Positions 27,554-36,514 are shown, numbered from the stretch's first letter. The stretch is 52,797 nucleotides of DNA from Nostoc indistinguendum CM1-VF10 (GCA_019359215.1 JAHHHS010000047.1:1-52797), one strand, 5' to 3'. The notes: a model not told the origin generated them from the letters alone. A program made the numbers and translations.

Positions 27554-28327
27554 CTACCATACCTTCCAAGGAGCTTGACTACTTTTCCATAGCCCCTCTA
27601 GGTAGTTTTTATCGCGTAAAGTATCCATCGGTTGCCAAAAACCATCATGTTTAAAAGCAGATAGCTGTTCCATATCAGCTAGCTTTTCTAATGGCTCTTG
27701 CTCCCACACGGTAGAGTCATCAGCAATTAAGTTAATTACTTCTGGTTCTAACACAAAATAACCGCCATTAATCCAAGCTCCATCACCTTCGGGCTTTTCC
27801 CGAAAACTGGTAATTTTAGTTTGCTCATATCCTAAGGAAATGGCACCAAAACGCCCAGCTGGTTGAACGGCTGTCAGTGTTCCTAATGTCTTCTGTTCTT
27901 TATGAAACTTAACTAGCTCGGTGATATTAATATTACTTACACCATCACCATAAGTAAAGCAAAAAGTCTCATTACCAAGATGTTCGCTGATTCGCTTTAA
28001 GCGTCCGCCTGTCATTGTATTATCACCTGTATTTACTAAGGTGACACGCCAGGGTTCAGCATAACCAGAATGTACGTTCATTTGGTTAAATCGCATATCA
28101 AAGGTTACATCTGACATATGTAAGAAGTAGTTAGCAAAATACTCCTTAATTATGTAACCTTTGTAACCGCAACAAATAATGAAGTCGTTAATGCCGTGAG
28201 CAGAGTAAGTTTTCATTATGTGCCAGAGAATTGGCTTACCACCAATTTCAACCATAGGCTTGGGTCTGATACTAGTTTCTTCACTGAGGCGTGTACCAAG
28301 TCCTCCAGCCAAAATCACCGCTTTCAT
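27554..28327 (-). CDS. rfbF: Glucose-1-phosphate cytidylyltransferase
   Basis: The protein begins MKAVILAGGLGTRLSEET, the nucleotidyltransferase signature, followed by RPKPMVEIGGKPILWHIMK, FIICCGYKGYIIKEYF, CFTYGDGVSNINITELV, WINGGYFVLEPEV and FWQPMDTLRDKNYLEG, a pattern specific for RfbF. It makes CDP-glucose from CTP and glucose 1-phosphate. I chose the ATG at 28327 (257 residues, the family length), because gagg lies 7 nt upstream. An in-frame upstream start at 28378 would add 17 unrelated residues. It is the first gene of the island in transcription order and corresponds to the rfbF-like gene at the border of the Anabaena HEP island. Confidence 0.95.
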   Translation of the reverse strand: MKAVILAGGLGTRLSEETSIRPKPMVEIGGKPILWHIMKTYSAHGINDFIICCGYKGYIIKEYFANYFLHMSDVTFDMRFNQMNVHSGYAEPWRVTLVNTGDNTMTGGRLKRISEHLGNETFCFTYGDGVSNINITELVKFHKEQKTLGTLTAVQPAGRFGAISLGYEQTKITSFREKPEGDGAWINGGYFVLEPEVINLIADDSTVWEQEPLEKLADMEQLSAFKHDGFWQPMDTLRDKNYLEGLWKSSQAPWKVW

Positions 28328-28657
28328 GCAATTACCTCGGAGATTTGTAGGGATATTATTATTTAACTTTATCGACATGAAGAGGATGCACTTTAGATAG
28401 AGAAAAACTGATTTCTGTTTTCTTTTTCTCCGTCAATAATCTAACTATAATTTTCGGTAAAATTATGAAGGAAACATAAATTAAAATCTTTTCTATATAA
28501 AAGCTATATGAATATATAAAAATAGGAAAATAAATTATTTTTTTTAAATAAAAAATGTTACCCAATAAATAACTAGGGTTAGCTTACGCTAACCCTAGCC
28601 AGGCTTGATTTATGAAATTTAAACCAATAATATGCCAGTAAAAAAACTTACTTGTTT
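28328..28657. other. Intergenic region upstream of rfbF, with a hairpin
   Basis: This AT-rich gap should contain the first promoter of the island. A perfect 11-bp inverted repeat, ctagggttagc (28573-28583) and gctaaccctag (28588-28598), lies 60 bp beyond the stop of the kinase-TPR gene's neighbour region. No T-run follows the stem closely on either strand, so a terminator role is uncertain. No ORF with protein similarity was seen. Confidence 0.45.
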
Positions 28658-30829
28658 TTAGTTAGTTTTTTCCAAATTACTTGAGCTTTGGAATAAAGGG
28701 TCACATTTGTTTTCTATGACTATACACATATTACTGAGTGCTTGTTGATAATTATCCATATCATCTTGCTCAAGAAATATTTTGGCAGACGCCTGTATAT
28801 CTTCGATAGCTTTCGTCTGGTTTTTGTTAGATTCACTACCGCCATATTGTGCCAGTTCATAGCGAACCATACCTCGTTTGAGATATACTTTTGCTAGTTT
28901 CGGGCTGATACTTAATGCTTGGTTAAAGTCGGCGATCGCTTGGTTATATTCTTGCTCATAATTGCTGCTATATTGAGCAATTTGATAATAGACGACACCG
29001 CGATGAAAGTAAGCTTCTGCTTTGGATACATTAAGTTGTATTACGTGAGTAAAATCTGCGATCGCTCTTTTGTAAGCTTGTTGAGATTCACCGCTATATT
29101 TAGCCATTTGGGTGCGGACAATGCCCCGTCTGATATAAGCTTCAATTTCATTATTATCGAGGCCAATTGCCCGATTATAGTCGGCGATCGCTAGGTTATA
29201 CTCTAGATCAGGATCGTTACTATATTCGGCAAGCATATAGCGGGCATTACCCCGATTCACAAGAGCTTTGATTTGATTGGGATTGATTTTGAGAGCTTGG
29301 CTATAATCTACAACTGCTCCTTCGTAGTCTTTGAGGTTATAGCGGGCATTGCCACGATTTACAATAGCTCTAGCGTGTGTCGGTTCTTGTTCAATTGCTT
29401 CGGTAAAGCTGGCAATTGCTTTTTCATAATCTCGATCTTTGTAAGCAACATAACCTTGCTGATAGTAATCAGCGAAGCTGAGTTTTTGATTTGTCTGGCG
29501 AGACTTCAATGTTTGTTGGGTATAAGCATTTTGAGAAACCAACGGCTGAGTAAATTTAATCATTACGTCCGCATATCCCAATAAACCAAAACCCAGCAAG
29601 CAACAAATAATCGGGTACAACTTTGACTTCTTGGAAGGTTTATAAGATGCACCGCTTGGGGTAATTATTGGCTGCCAATAATTTAGCTGCGGTGACATGG
29701 CTCGGCTTCGCTGTGGAAAATGCGGTGTTTGAGTGTAGCGCTTTTTCGCTTTGATTCGCGGTTGGAGATGTTCTCTAGCTTCTATAGCCCGATGTGATGG
29801 GAAGGGGTCGCGTCCGCCTAATCGCACGGTACGTTCACACCAGGGACAGCTACGCATATGGTTGTTGTAGCGATGCTGCGGATTTGTCGTGCAGGTAATC
29901 AAAGAATCTTCGGCTTCAGATATTGCTGAGAGCCAAGTCTGGGCACTGGGGCGCAGCAGTGGGTTGTTGTGACCCTCTTCAAAACAACGGACAAATAGTT
30001 CTTGTAAGCTGGGATGTAGAATTTCCCAAGGGGGTGCAATGGGCGTAGGAAGGTAGGGTACGTAGCGCTTTTGGCTGTAAGTGAAATGACCCGATGCAAT
30101 ACGGGCTTCATAGGGTGGTGGCTCAATAGCGCCTTGAAAAATCCCCGAAAATGGGTGAGTGCCTTCCATTAAGAGTTGGAATACCAGCACCGCTAACCCA
30201 AATAAATCGTGAGAAATTTCGCGATCGTGCTGGGCAAAAGTTTTATTCTGTAGTTCTGGTGGGGTAAACTCTGGTTTACCTACTGGGCAGCGATAAACAA
30301 CATTGTTGCTTGGGTCGAGTACTTGGAAGGAGTCTGTGTCTATCAAAGTCACCAGTGCTGTGTCACTGACGAGGATATTTGACTCATTTACATCACCAAT
30401 ACAATATCCACTAGCGTGTAAAGCTGCAAAAGCCGCCGCCAAGTTACGAGCCGTGCGGAGCAGGTACTGATAGTTGAATAGGGGGCAGTGTTGGCGGCGG
30501 GTTCTGGGGTTGTAAAAGTCGATGATTGGACGCATCCCCTGAATCCGTGGCATTAAAAAGCCGAGGATGCTGTTTTTGCCATCTGGTGCCCGTAATAAAT
30601 CCTCTGGCCAAGCAATTGAGATATGCCCTAAACTCGCCGTAGGGTTTTCCGGCGGGTTGGCAAGCATTGCTTGGAGTTTATCAGCATGGGCAGTAGTTGG
30701 CTTGTGGTAAATCTTTGCCACCAAGTTGTTATCGGATGGCACTGCATAAACACAAGCTTCACCGCCACGTCCCAAACTGACATTGAGACTGAGGATTTCT
30801 TTTCTAGGGGAACAACGTAGTACCTGCAT
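28658..30829 (-). CDS. Serine/threonine kinase-like protein with zinc-knuckle, TM helix and TPR repeats
   Basis: This 723-residue protein has a kinase domain (about 1-310): glycine loop LGRGGEACVYAV, Lys in LVAKIYHK, catalytic loop GDVNESNIL (Asp and Asn kept, HRD replaced by IGD) and metal-binding LIDTDSFQV in place of DFG. A Cys/His segment follows (QHRYNNHMRSCPWCERTVR, about 320-345), then a TM helix (YPIICCLLGFGLLGYADV, about 405-425) and at least five TPR units (about 455-700). It is the kinase of a triad with the PP2C and VWA genes upstream, like TerY-P stress-signalling modules. The TPR part would lie on the far side of the membrane if the topology is simple. The start is supported by the conserved kinase fold beginning near residue 12. 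Confidence 0.9.
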   Translation of the reverse strand: MQVLRCSPRKEILSLNVSLGRGGEACVYAVPSDNNLVAKIYHKPTTAHADKLQAMLANPPENPTASLGHISIAWPEDLLRAPDGKNSILGFLMPRIQGMRPIIDFYNPRTRRQHCPLFNYQYLLRTARNLAAAFAALHASGYCIGDVNESNILVSDTALVTLIDTDSFQVLDPSNNVVYRCPVGKPEFTPPELQNKTFAQHDREISHDLFGLAVLVFQLLMEGTHPFSGIFQGAIEPPPYEARIASGHFTYSQKRYVPYLPTPIAPPWEILHPSLQELFVRCFEEGHNNPLLRPSAQTWLSAISEAEDSLITCTTNPQHRYNNHMRSCPWCERTVRLGGRDPFPSHRAIEAREHLQPRIKAKKRYTQTPHFPQRSRAMSPQLNYWQPIITPSGASYKPSKKSKLYPIICCLLGFGLLGYADVMIKFTQPLVSQNAYTQQTLKSRQTNQKLSFADYYQQGYVAYKDRDYEKAIASFTEAIEQEPTHARAIVNRGNARYNLKDYEGAVVDYSQALKINPNQIKALVNRGNARYMLAEYSNDPDLEYNLAIADYNRAIGLDNNEIEAYIRRGIVRTQMAKYSGESQQAYKRAIADFTHVIQLNVSKAEAYFHRGVVYYQIAQYSSNYEQEYNQAIADFNQALSISPKLAKVYLKRGMVRYELAQYGGSESNKNQTKAIEDIQASAKIFLEQDDMDNYQQALSNMCIVIENKCDPLFQSSSNLEKTN

Positions 30830-30885
30830 AATGAAATTACCGCTAACGGGAGTTATGTAAGATGTGAAACCTGTAGATGTATTGC

Positions 30886-31668
30886 TTATGAATTGTTGAA
30901 TGCAGCTATAATGAGTGTCAAATCATCATCAGTGCGTTGTGTAATCCGTTCTGAGCGTAAAAATGTTACTAACTGCTCCTTTGCTTCTGTCTTATCCTCG
31001 GCATTAGCTACAAATTCAAATAACGGAAAAAAGAAGGGTTTGTGAGGTTCGCCAACAACCATATTCAAAGCCAGCATTTGTAGTCCGTCAGTGATGATGC
31101 CAACATTTACTATGTCTGTGCGCCAGACTTTCATCTGCGCTGTATCTAAGGCAGTAGGAGAAGTTAAAAAAGTGGTTTCATTGATGTATTCGCCGCTGTC
31201 AGGCATAGTCAGTGCCAACAAATTGCCCATACTATCTTTTGCCACTGCCAAACCATCACCTATCTGTACCACAGCCACAACTTCTGGCGTGGCAAGCATC
31301 ACAATTAAGGTAGTTGCTAAATCTTGAGGCTGTTTGTCACAAGTAGCCGCCTCATCCTCCACAGCTTTTTTGGCGGCTAGTATGGCATCATTTAAGAGCG
31401 ATCGCACATAGGCATCATCACTGAAAATTTTCCGGGTGAGTCCTTTAGTGGAAAGATTTTCTATGGCTGTCTCCACAGCAATCATCGCTCCCACTTTCCC
31501 AAGGCTAGCAGAACCCGCACCATCTGCTGCGGCTGCCACTAAAACATTATCTGATAATATCTGCCAGTGATGAGCATCCTGACATAACTGATTGTTTTTT
31601 AAGTGACTCGTACCACATACAGACGCAGCCACAATCCGCCATTGAGCAATCTGTTTTGATATGTTCAT
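30886..31668 (-). CDS. PP2C family protein phosphatase (TerY-P triad)
   Basis: The 260-residue protein contains the PP2C metal-binding blocks NQLCQDAHHW (about 27-36), VAAAADGAGSASLGKVGA (about 45-62, the usual DGxG), AVVQIGDGLAVAKDS (about 133-147) and the final Asp pair RTDDDLTLIIAAF. All metal-binding Asp positions are present, so it should be an active Mg/Mn-dependent Ser/Thr phosphatase. It lies between the VWA gene (51-bp gap) and the kinase gene (56-bp gap), so the three are probably one operon and it may reverse the kinase's phosphorylation of the VWA protein or other partners. Confidence 0.92.
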   Translation of the reverse strand: MNISKQIAQWRIVAASVCGTSHLKNNQLCQDAHHWQILSDNVLVAAAADGAGSASLGKVGAMIAVETAIENLSTKGLTRKIFSDDAYVRSLLNDAILAAKKAVEDEAATCDKQPQDLATTLIVMLATPEVVAVVQIGDGLAVAKDSMGNLLALTMPDSGEYINETTFLTSPTALDTAQMKVWRTDIVNVGIITDGLQMLALNMVVGEPHKPFFFPLFEFVANAEDKTEAKEQLVTFLRSERITQRTDDDLTLIIAAFNNS

Positions 31669-31719
31669 AAATTTTTTTTCCAGCAGCTTGATGTTTACAC
31701 AGCTAGCTGCAATTTTTAA

Positions 31720-32421
31720 TTAAACAGTTCCCCAACCAATCGGCGGTAGTGCTACCTGTTCGTCTACTTGTGAATGAGAAACGGCCGACATACTAGTTGA
31801 CAGCCAGACAAACATCTCGATAAAATTTAACCCTTTGAGCTTTAGGGGGGTACGCACAGCTATTTGATTTAAACGGGTCATATTCGCATTTTCTACACCT
31901 ACTGTAAAAAATGCTACACGCTTATTGGCTTCGTCTCCCTGTAGGCGTTGGGATGCTTGCTCTACAACATTTTCTAACTCACCTTGCGGTTCTCCATCGG
32001 TAATCATGAATACCCAAGGACGATAGTAAGCAATCCCATTGGCACGATACTGAGATTTCCGCTCTTGAATTATGTCTAAAGCTTTATGAATTCCTGCACC
32101 CATCGTAGTCAACCCCTGGGCTGTCAAAATTGGCGGATTGAATTGATCAGCAGTGACAAAGTCTTGTACTACATTGATATTACTATCAAAAGTTACGATC
32201 GCCACTTCCACGCGTCTTGCTGCTAAGGAATTTTTGACTAATTCATCCTTTAAACTTAGTAAACCCTGATTTAAAGCCTCAATCGGATCTCCTTGCATTG
32301 AGCCAGATGTGTCTAACAACAGTACACAAGGACAACGCGGTTCTGGATTCTCAGCAAATTCTACTACTTCATCAAGTCTTAATGTATCATCCATAACTTT
32401 ATGTGTTATGTTAAAGTTCAA
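31720..32421 (-). CDS. TerY-like von Willebrand factor A domain protein
   Basis: The 233-residue protein is a single VWA domain. It has the MIDAS motif LLLDTSGSMQGDP (about 35-47), a Thr in the second metal loop (AQGLTTMGAGIHKALD, about 100) and the Asp-containing MITDGEPQGELENV (about 140). MIDAS binds Mg2+ and a partner's acidic residue. It is the first gene of the VWA-PP2C-kinase set. The 32421 start is a TTG preceded by aaaggg; an ATG at 32394 (MDDTLRLDEVVEF) is the alternative. TerY-P modules are linked to metal, oxidant and phage stress in other bacteria; a role here is inferred from the trio only. Confidence 0.9.
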   Translation of the reverse strand: MNFNITHKVMDDTLRLDEVVEFAENPEPRCPCVLLLDTSGSMQGDPIEALNQGLLSLKDELVKNSLAARRVEVAIVTFDSNINVVQDFVTADQFNPPILTAQGLTTMGAGIHKALDIIQERKSQYRANGIAYYRPWVFMITDGEPQGELENVVEQASQRLQGDEANKRVAFFTVGVENANMTRLNQIAVRTPLKLKGLNFIEMFVWLSTSMSAVSHSQVDEQVALPPIGWGTV

Positions 32422-33155
32422 AGCTTTATTTCCCTTTCTTGAGAGTATATAATTACAGCCGCCGAGGCGACTTACAGAATATAGTATCTAGTGGTAGATG
32501 CTCTAATTTTTATTAAACAAATTTTTTTCATGAAGTTCTCGATATATTTAAGAAGAACTTGAGAACAGTTTAGTTTAGCAAAAAAGAGTTTATCAAGACC
32601 CAGCATTCCCTGTTGTAATGTATCTACCAAAATTTATATCCATTAACCCTACAGTACAATAAATACGTAAACTTTCCTAGATAAAATTTTAAAGATTTTA
32701 TGTAGAAAAATCGTTCTTTTACATAAAAGTAATTAACCACAATTAAGATCATTAGCTGTAAAACTATACCAGTGTAACTGCGGAAACTTGGGATAAAATT
32801 TGCTTCTTTAAGTGAGTGGGCATGAATAAACGTCATTAGTTAAGGTCTATAGCCAAGGTTGTCGATAGTGAGTAAAATCCAGAAATAAGCGACATCTACT
32901 AATAGTCTAGCTAGGATAAGTGTTTACGTTTATTCATACCCACCTAATTTTTTTAGAAAATATAAAATAAGTAGAGCGTGCTAAATGTAACAAATAAGCT
33001 CTAAGTCTATTCCTTTTATCGTTTTAATATATATACATATTTTAAAAGGCATAATTTCTACGGAGAGAAATATTACAAAGAAGAAAATACTTCATAGCTG
33101 ATATCTTCAATTTACAAATGTTCGGTTGTTGATTCCGCAAAAAAACTTAAAAAAT
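32422..33155. other. Long AT-rich intergenic region between divergent genes
   Basis: The VWA operon (minus) and the PATAN regulator (plus) diverge here, so both promoters should lie in these 734 bp. Apart from the inverted-repeat element at 32816-32943, the sequence is AT-rich and featureless, with poly-A/T runs and no credible ORF. Confidence 0.5.
32816..32943. repeat. MITE-like element with 18-bp terminal inverted repeats
   Basis: The sequence gtgggcatgaataaacgt (32816-32833) is the reverse complement of acgtttattcatacccac (32926-32943) at 17 of 18 positions. The 128-bp unit has no ORF and lies in a divergent promoter region. It may be a small non-autonomous transposon or a pair of regulator-binding sites. 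No clear target-site duplication was seen. Confidence 0.55.
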
Positions 33156-34538
33156 ATGAATAATTCTGGTGCATTCACCAAACTACGTCCTCTAAATTTG
33201 TTAAGACAGTTATCAAATTGCTCCGACAGTACTTGTTTACAAGCATTGAGTAACTCAGTTTCTTGGTCGATTTACCTAGAACAGGGAAGAATAACTTACG
33301 CTACCCATTCAGTGGAACCATTTGATAGGCTAGAACGTCATTTGCGTCGCCTCAGCCACCAAATTCCACTGCTGACAAGTGAGGTTCGTGTCCAACTACG
33401 TTTGATGTTTGAACCTGACTCACACAGTCAGTTAATTGAAAATGACAACAATTCGATAAACCACCCCCCTGAGTATCAGGCTATATCCTGGCTTCTTAGC
33501 CAGCAATATCTACATTCTACACAAGCAGCAGTGCTGATTCAAGAATTAGTTAAAGAGGTGATTGAATCATTTTTGTTAATCAAACAAGGTACTTATGAAT
33601 TAGCCCAACCACTTGAGAAAATGCCAAGTATTTGTAGGCTAGATGTCGAAAAGATTTTACAACGTTGCCAAGTAAGATTAGAAAATTGGCAAGCTTTTGT
33701 TCCCCAAATCTCTTCTGCATTTCAACGTCCATATCTGTTGATTAACAGCAAAATCCAGGAAAAAGATTTACCAAAACTTCAGCCAGATTTAACTAATTGG
33801 ATGAAGGGTTTCAGCCTATGTCATTTGGCTACAATTTTGAATCAAGATGAAATCGAATTGGCTCGCAATTTATACCCTTATATACTTAAGGGGGCGATTA
33901 TCTTGCATGAAGCTGATCCACCATTTGATAAATTACCAAAGATATTTGAAGAGCAATCGCTTTTGAGAAAATTCGTTCCATTAGTTGACACAAAAGAAAA
34001 ACTAAATATTACCGTCAACTCTTACCCGGATATTTTTGAAGAGAATGTAGCTCCTGTTCAGCGATTACCACAGCTTTCTCCTCCTCCAAAAGAGAACTTT
34101 CAGGAACCAACAATATTAAATAACACAAATCCTGCTTCCCAAATAGTAACGGCTGCTACTGTAACGGCACAAAAAGTCCACAAAATTGTTTCTGTAGATG
34201 ATAGCCCTACAATTCTCAAGGAAATTAGCCGTTTCTTAGAAAATGAAAATTTTTCTGTAGTTACGATCAACGGCCCAGTCAAAGCCGTTTTGTCAATTAT
34301 AAGACACAAACCGGACTTAATTTTGCTGGATTTAAATATGCTAGGAATCGATGGTTATGAGTTGTGTCGCATTATACGAAATAATTCAATATTTCAAAAG
34401 ATTCCTATCATCTTTGTCACTGGCAGTAAAGGGATTGTAGACAAAGTAAAGGCGAAATTAGTGGGCGCATCTGGATATCTCACTAAACCTTTTACTCGCG
34501 CCGAGCTACTGAAAATAATCTTTATGCATTTGACTTAA
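33156..34538 (+). CDS. PATAN-domain response regulator (PatA/PixG-type) with C-terminal receiver
   Basis: The protein has a PATAN domain at the N-terminus (KLRPLNLLRQLSNCSD, WSIYLEQGRITYATHSVEP, about 8-65) and a helical middle part. The C-terminal CheY-like receiver (about 340-460) has the acid pair VSVDDSPT, phospho-acceptor Asp in LILLDLNMLGIDGYELC (about 390), Thr in FVTGSK and Lys in YLTKPF. All phosphotransfer residues are present. This order is shared with PatA (heterocyst pattern) and PixG/PilG-type regulators of phototaxis and motility. Length and layout do not decide between them. I chose the ATG at 33156 over the TTG at 33126; neither has a good ribosome binding site. A receiver remnant follows, as in pixG-pixH pairs. 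Confidence 0.9.
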   Translation: MNNSGAFTKLRPLNLLRQLSNCSDSTCLQALSNSVSWSIYLEQGRITYATHSVEPFDRLERHLRRLSHQIPLLTSEVRVQLRLMFEPDSHSQLIENDNNSINHPPEYQAISWLLSQQYLHSTQAAVLIQELVKEVIESFLLIKQGTYELAQPLEKMPSICRLDVEKILQRCQVRLENWQAFVPQISSAFQRPYLLINSKIQEKDLPKLQPDLTNWMKGFSLCHLATILNQDEIELARNLYPYILKGAIILHEADPPFDKLPKIFEEQSLLRKFVPLVDTKEKLNITVNSYPDIFEENVAPVQRLPQLSPPPKENFQEPTILNNTNPASQIVTAATVTAQKVHKIVSVDDSPTILKEISRFLENENFSVVTINGPVKAVLSIIRHKPDLILLDLNMLGIDGYELCRIIRNNSIFQKIPIIFVTGSKGIVDKVKAKLVGASGYLTKPFTRAELLKIIFMHLT

Positions 34539-34930
34539 TTCGACTTAAATTAAACACCTTACAAAACCTAACAAAATTGAGCTAGTGATGATAAACCAAC
34601 ATTGCTACAGTTTTAGTTTTTGAAGATGCTCCTTCTTTGTTGGAATTAATCAATATTTTTTTGAATTATATAGCTAACTAAAAAAATTTAGCGGTTCAAA
34701 AAGGCTCACTGCATTGCAAAAAGTAATACTTCTGGGTTAGTTACAGATTGAAATTTTTGAAGTGCTAGAAGGTTGATTCTTGCAGCGCTCAATCAGAGCA
34801 ATTTCAACTGCAAAGCTTAACCGAGAAGTATTATATTCAAAATGTAATCAACTCACGTTCACAAAAAGACTCATTGCTACAATAGACAGGCTTACCGATG
34901 CAAAAACTGGCCCCTGTCTGCTACAAAGTT
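34539..34930. other. Intergenic region with a decayed receiver gene
   Basis: Between the PATAN regulator and the convergent Gly-rich gene lie 392 bp. The first part contains a short stretch with receiver-domain similarity (34604-34681). The rest has stops in all frames and no recognised element. Confidence 0.45.
34604..34681 (+). pseudogene. Remnant of a CheY/PixH-like receiver gene
   Basis: The frame reads ATVLVFEDAPSLLELINIFL followed by NYIAN and a TAA. It matches the beginning of receiver domains, which start like TVLVVEDSPxxLELI and carry the acid residues of the active site (here only ED). The rest of the domain, with phospho-Asp and Lys, is absent. In cyanobacterial chemotaxis-like operons a PixH/CheY gene normally follows the PixG-type gene, which supports the reading. 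The match is short, hence moderate confidence. Confidence 0.45.
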
Positions 34931-36514
34931 TTAGGATATGGTAGAGAAATCATAATTCGGGTTGTTGTAGCCTGGATTTGACATGGCGGATGGTACAAGT
35001 TCAGGACTATTGATTAAACTGTTAACATCTTTGGCAATATTTTGGTTGGGTGTATTACTACCTAACGATATCAGTTCGCCACTAACAGAAAAATTCCAGC
35101 CTTCATTACCAACGAGTGTTTTGCCATCACCACTGGCTTCAATCCGGTTTCCAAGGAGATTGCTGTTACTGACATTGGCAGTGTTGCCGCTACCAAGGAT
35201 GCTGTTGTTACTACTAGTCTGTGTATTGGCATTACCAAGGATGTCGTTGTTATTACCTAAGTTCCAGTTACCGTTACCGTTGGTTGTATTCTCGTTACCA
35301 AAGCCCCAGTTGCCATTACCTTCGGTTTTGCCGCCATCACCGTAGTTCCAGTTACCGTTACCGTTGGTTGTATTGCTACCACCAAAATTCCAGTTACCAT
35401 TACCGTCGGTTGTATTGTTACTACCAAAACTCCAGTTACCGTTACCTTGACCACTGTTACCAGTAGCATTTGCACCATCTAAGTTTTGAATATCAGATAT
35501 CCAGTTGTCGCTCTTATAAGGTACAGGTAGACCGTTGCCAGTTTCAGGTAGGTTGCTACCACTCTCATTGGAGGGGGGAGTGCTGCCAAATGGTAAGTTA
35601 CCAGGGAGGTTGCCACTAGCAGCGGCATTGTTAGCACTAGAGGTACTACCACCAGATGCGTTACCACCAGCAAAGGGGTTATTACCACCACCGAAGGGGT
35701 TGTTACCGCCACGAGATGGGTTACCACCAGATGCGTTACTACCACCCAAGGGGTTGTTACCACCACCAGATGCGTTACCACGGGATGCGTCACCACCACC
35801 CAAGGGGTTGTTACCACCACCAGATGCGTTACCACCACCGAAGGGGTTGTTACCACCACCAGATGCGCTATCACCGGATGCGTTACCACGGGATGCGTTA
35901 CCACCACCCAAGGGGTTGCTACCACCACCAGATGCGTTACCACGGGATGCGTTACCACCACCGAAGGGGTTGTTACCACCACCAGATGCGCTATCACCGG
36001 ATGCGTTACCACCAGCAAAAGGGTTGCTACCACCACCTAATGCGCTGGGATCACCGCCAAGGACTCCGACCAGTTGATTGAACGGATTATTAGTATCAGT
36101 TAAAGCCCGCTCGTCGAGTGGTCGCTCGTAATTGTAGGCGTACTTTCCATCTTCGCTGATTGTGGATGAGTTACCACCACCAATGAAGGAAGCGAAGCCA
36201 CCACCACCGGAGCCACCGCCACCGAAGCCACTGCCACCGGAGCCACCGCCACCGAAGCCACTGCCACCGAAGCCACTGCCACCGGAGCCACCGCCACCGA
36301 AGCCACCGCTACCACTAGCACCGCCACCGAAGCCACCTCTACCGGAGCCACTGCTACCGGAGCCACCTCTACCGGAGCCACCGCTACTATCTAAACTGCT
36401 GCCATCGGTGGACTGCCATTTGCCATCACTGAAAGAAAAATTTCCGTTACCAGATAAACTGTTGCTAGTACCTTGTGACCCAGCAGTTTGATTGCTATTG
36501 TCAGAAGTTGCCAT
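34931..36514 (-). CDS. Gly/Asn/Ser-rich tandem-repeat protein of unknown function
   Basis: This 527-residue protein is almost wholly low-complexity. After an N-terminal lead with GNGNFSFSDGKWQSTDGSS it has a Gly/Ser/Phe-rich block (GGFGGGGSGG-like, about 45-110). Next comes a long array of GGNNPFGGGNASGG-type units (about 150-300), then GNGNWNFGxxNTT-type units of about 16-17 residues (about 355-430). A less repetitive end (VGNEGWNFSVSGELISLGS) closes it. No signal peptide, TM helix or enzyme motif is visible. The G-x-G-N pattern of the third block resembles MPTR/pentapeptide-like repeat proteins. I do not recognise a family. It could be a structural or surface protein exported without a classical signal. 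The antisense frames are also open but are shadows of the repeats. Confidence 0.75.
   Translation of the reverse strand: MATSDNSNQTAGSQGTSNSLSGNGNFSFSDGKWQSTDGSSLDSSGGSGRGGSGSSGSGRGGFGGGASGSGGFGGGGSGGSGFGGSGFGGGGSGGSGFGGGGSGGGGFASFIGGGNSSTISEDGKYAYNYERPLDERALTDTNNPFNQLVGVLGGDPSALGGGSNPFAGGNASGDSASGGGNNPFGGGNASRGNASGGGSNPLGGGNASRGNASGDSASGGGNNPFGGGNASGGGNNPLGGGDASRGNASGGGNNPLGGSNASGGNPSRGGNNPFGGGNNPFAGGNASGGSTSSANNAAASGNLPGNLPFGSTPPSNESGSNLPETGNGLPVPYKSDNWISDIQNLDGANATGNSGQGNGNWSFGSNNTTDGNGNWNFGGSNTTNGNGNWNYGDGGKTEGNGNWGFGNENTTNGNGNWNLGNNNDILGNANTQTSSNNSILGSGNTANVSNSNLLGNRIEASGDGKTLVGNEGWNFSVSGELISLGSNTPNQNIAKDVNSLINSPELVPSAMSNPGYNNPNYDFSTIS

Noticed and set aside
32624..32836. A 70-codon minus-strand ORF
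   Set aside because: It is AT-rich, has no protein similarity that I recognise and overlaps the inverted-repeat element.
35221..36491. Several long ORFs in other frames over the Gly-rich gene, including Pro- and Leu-rich plus-strand frames
   Set aside because: They arise from the codon repeats of the minus-strand gene, which has the more protein-like composition and a single frame across all three repeat blocks.
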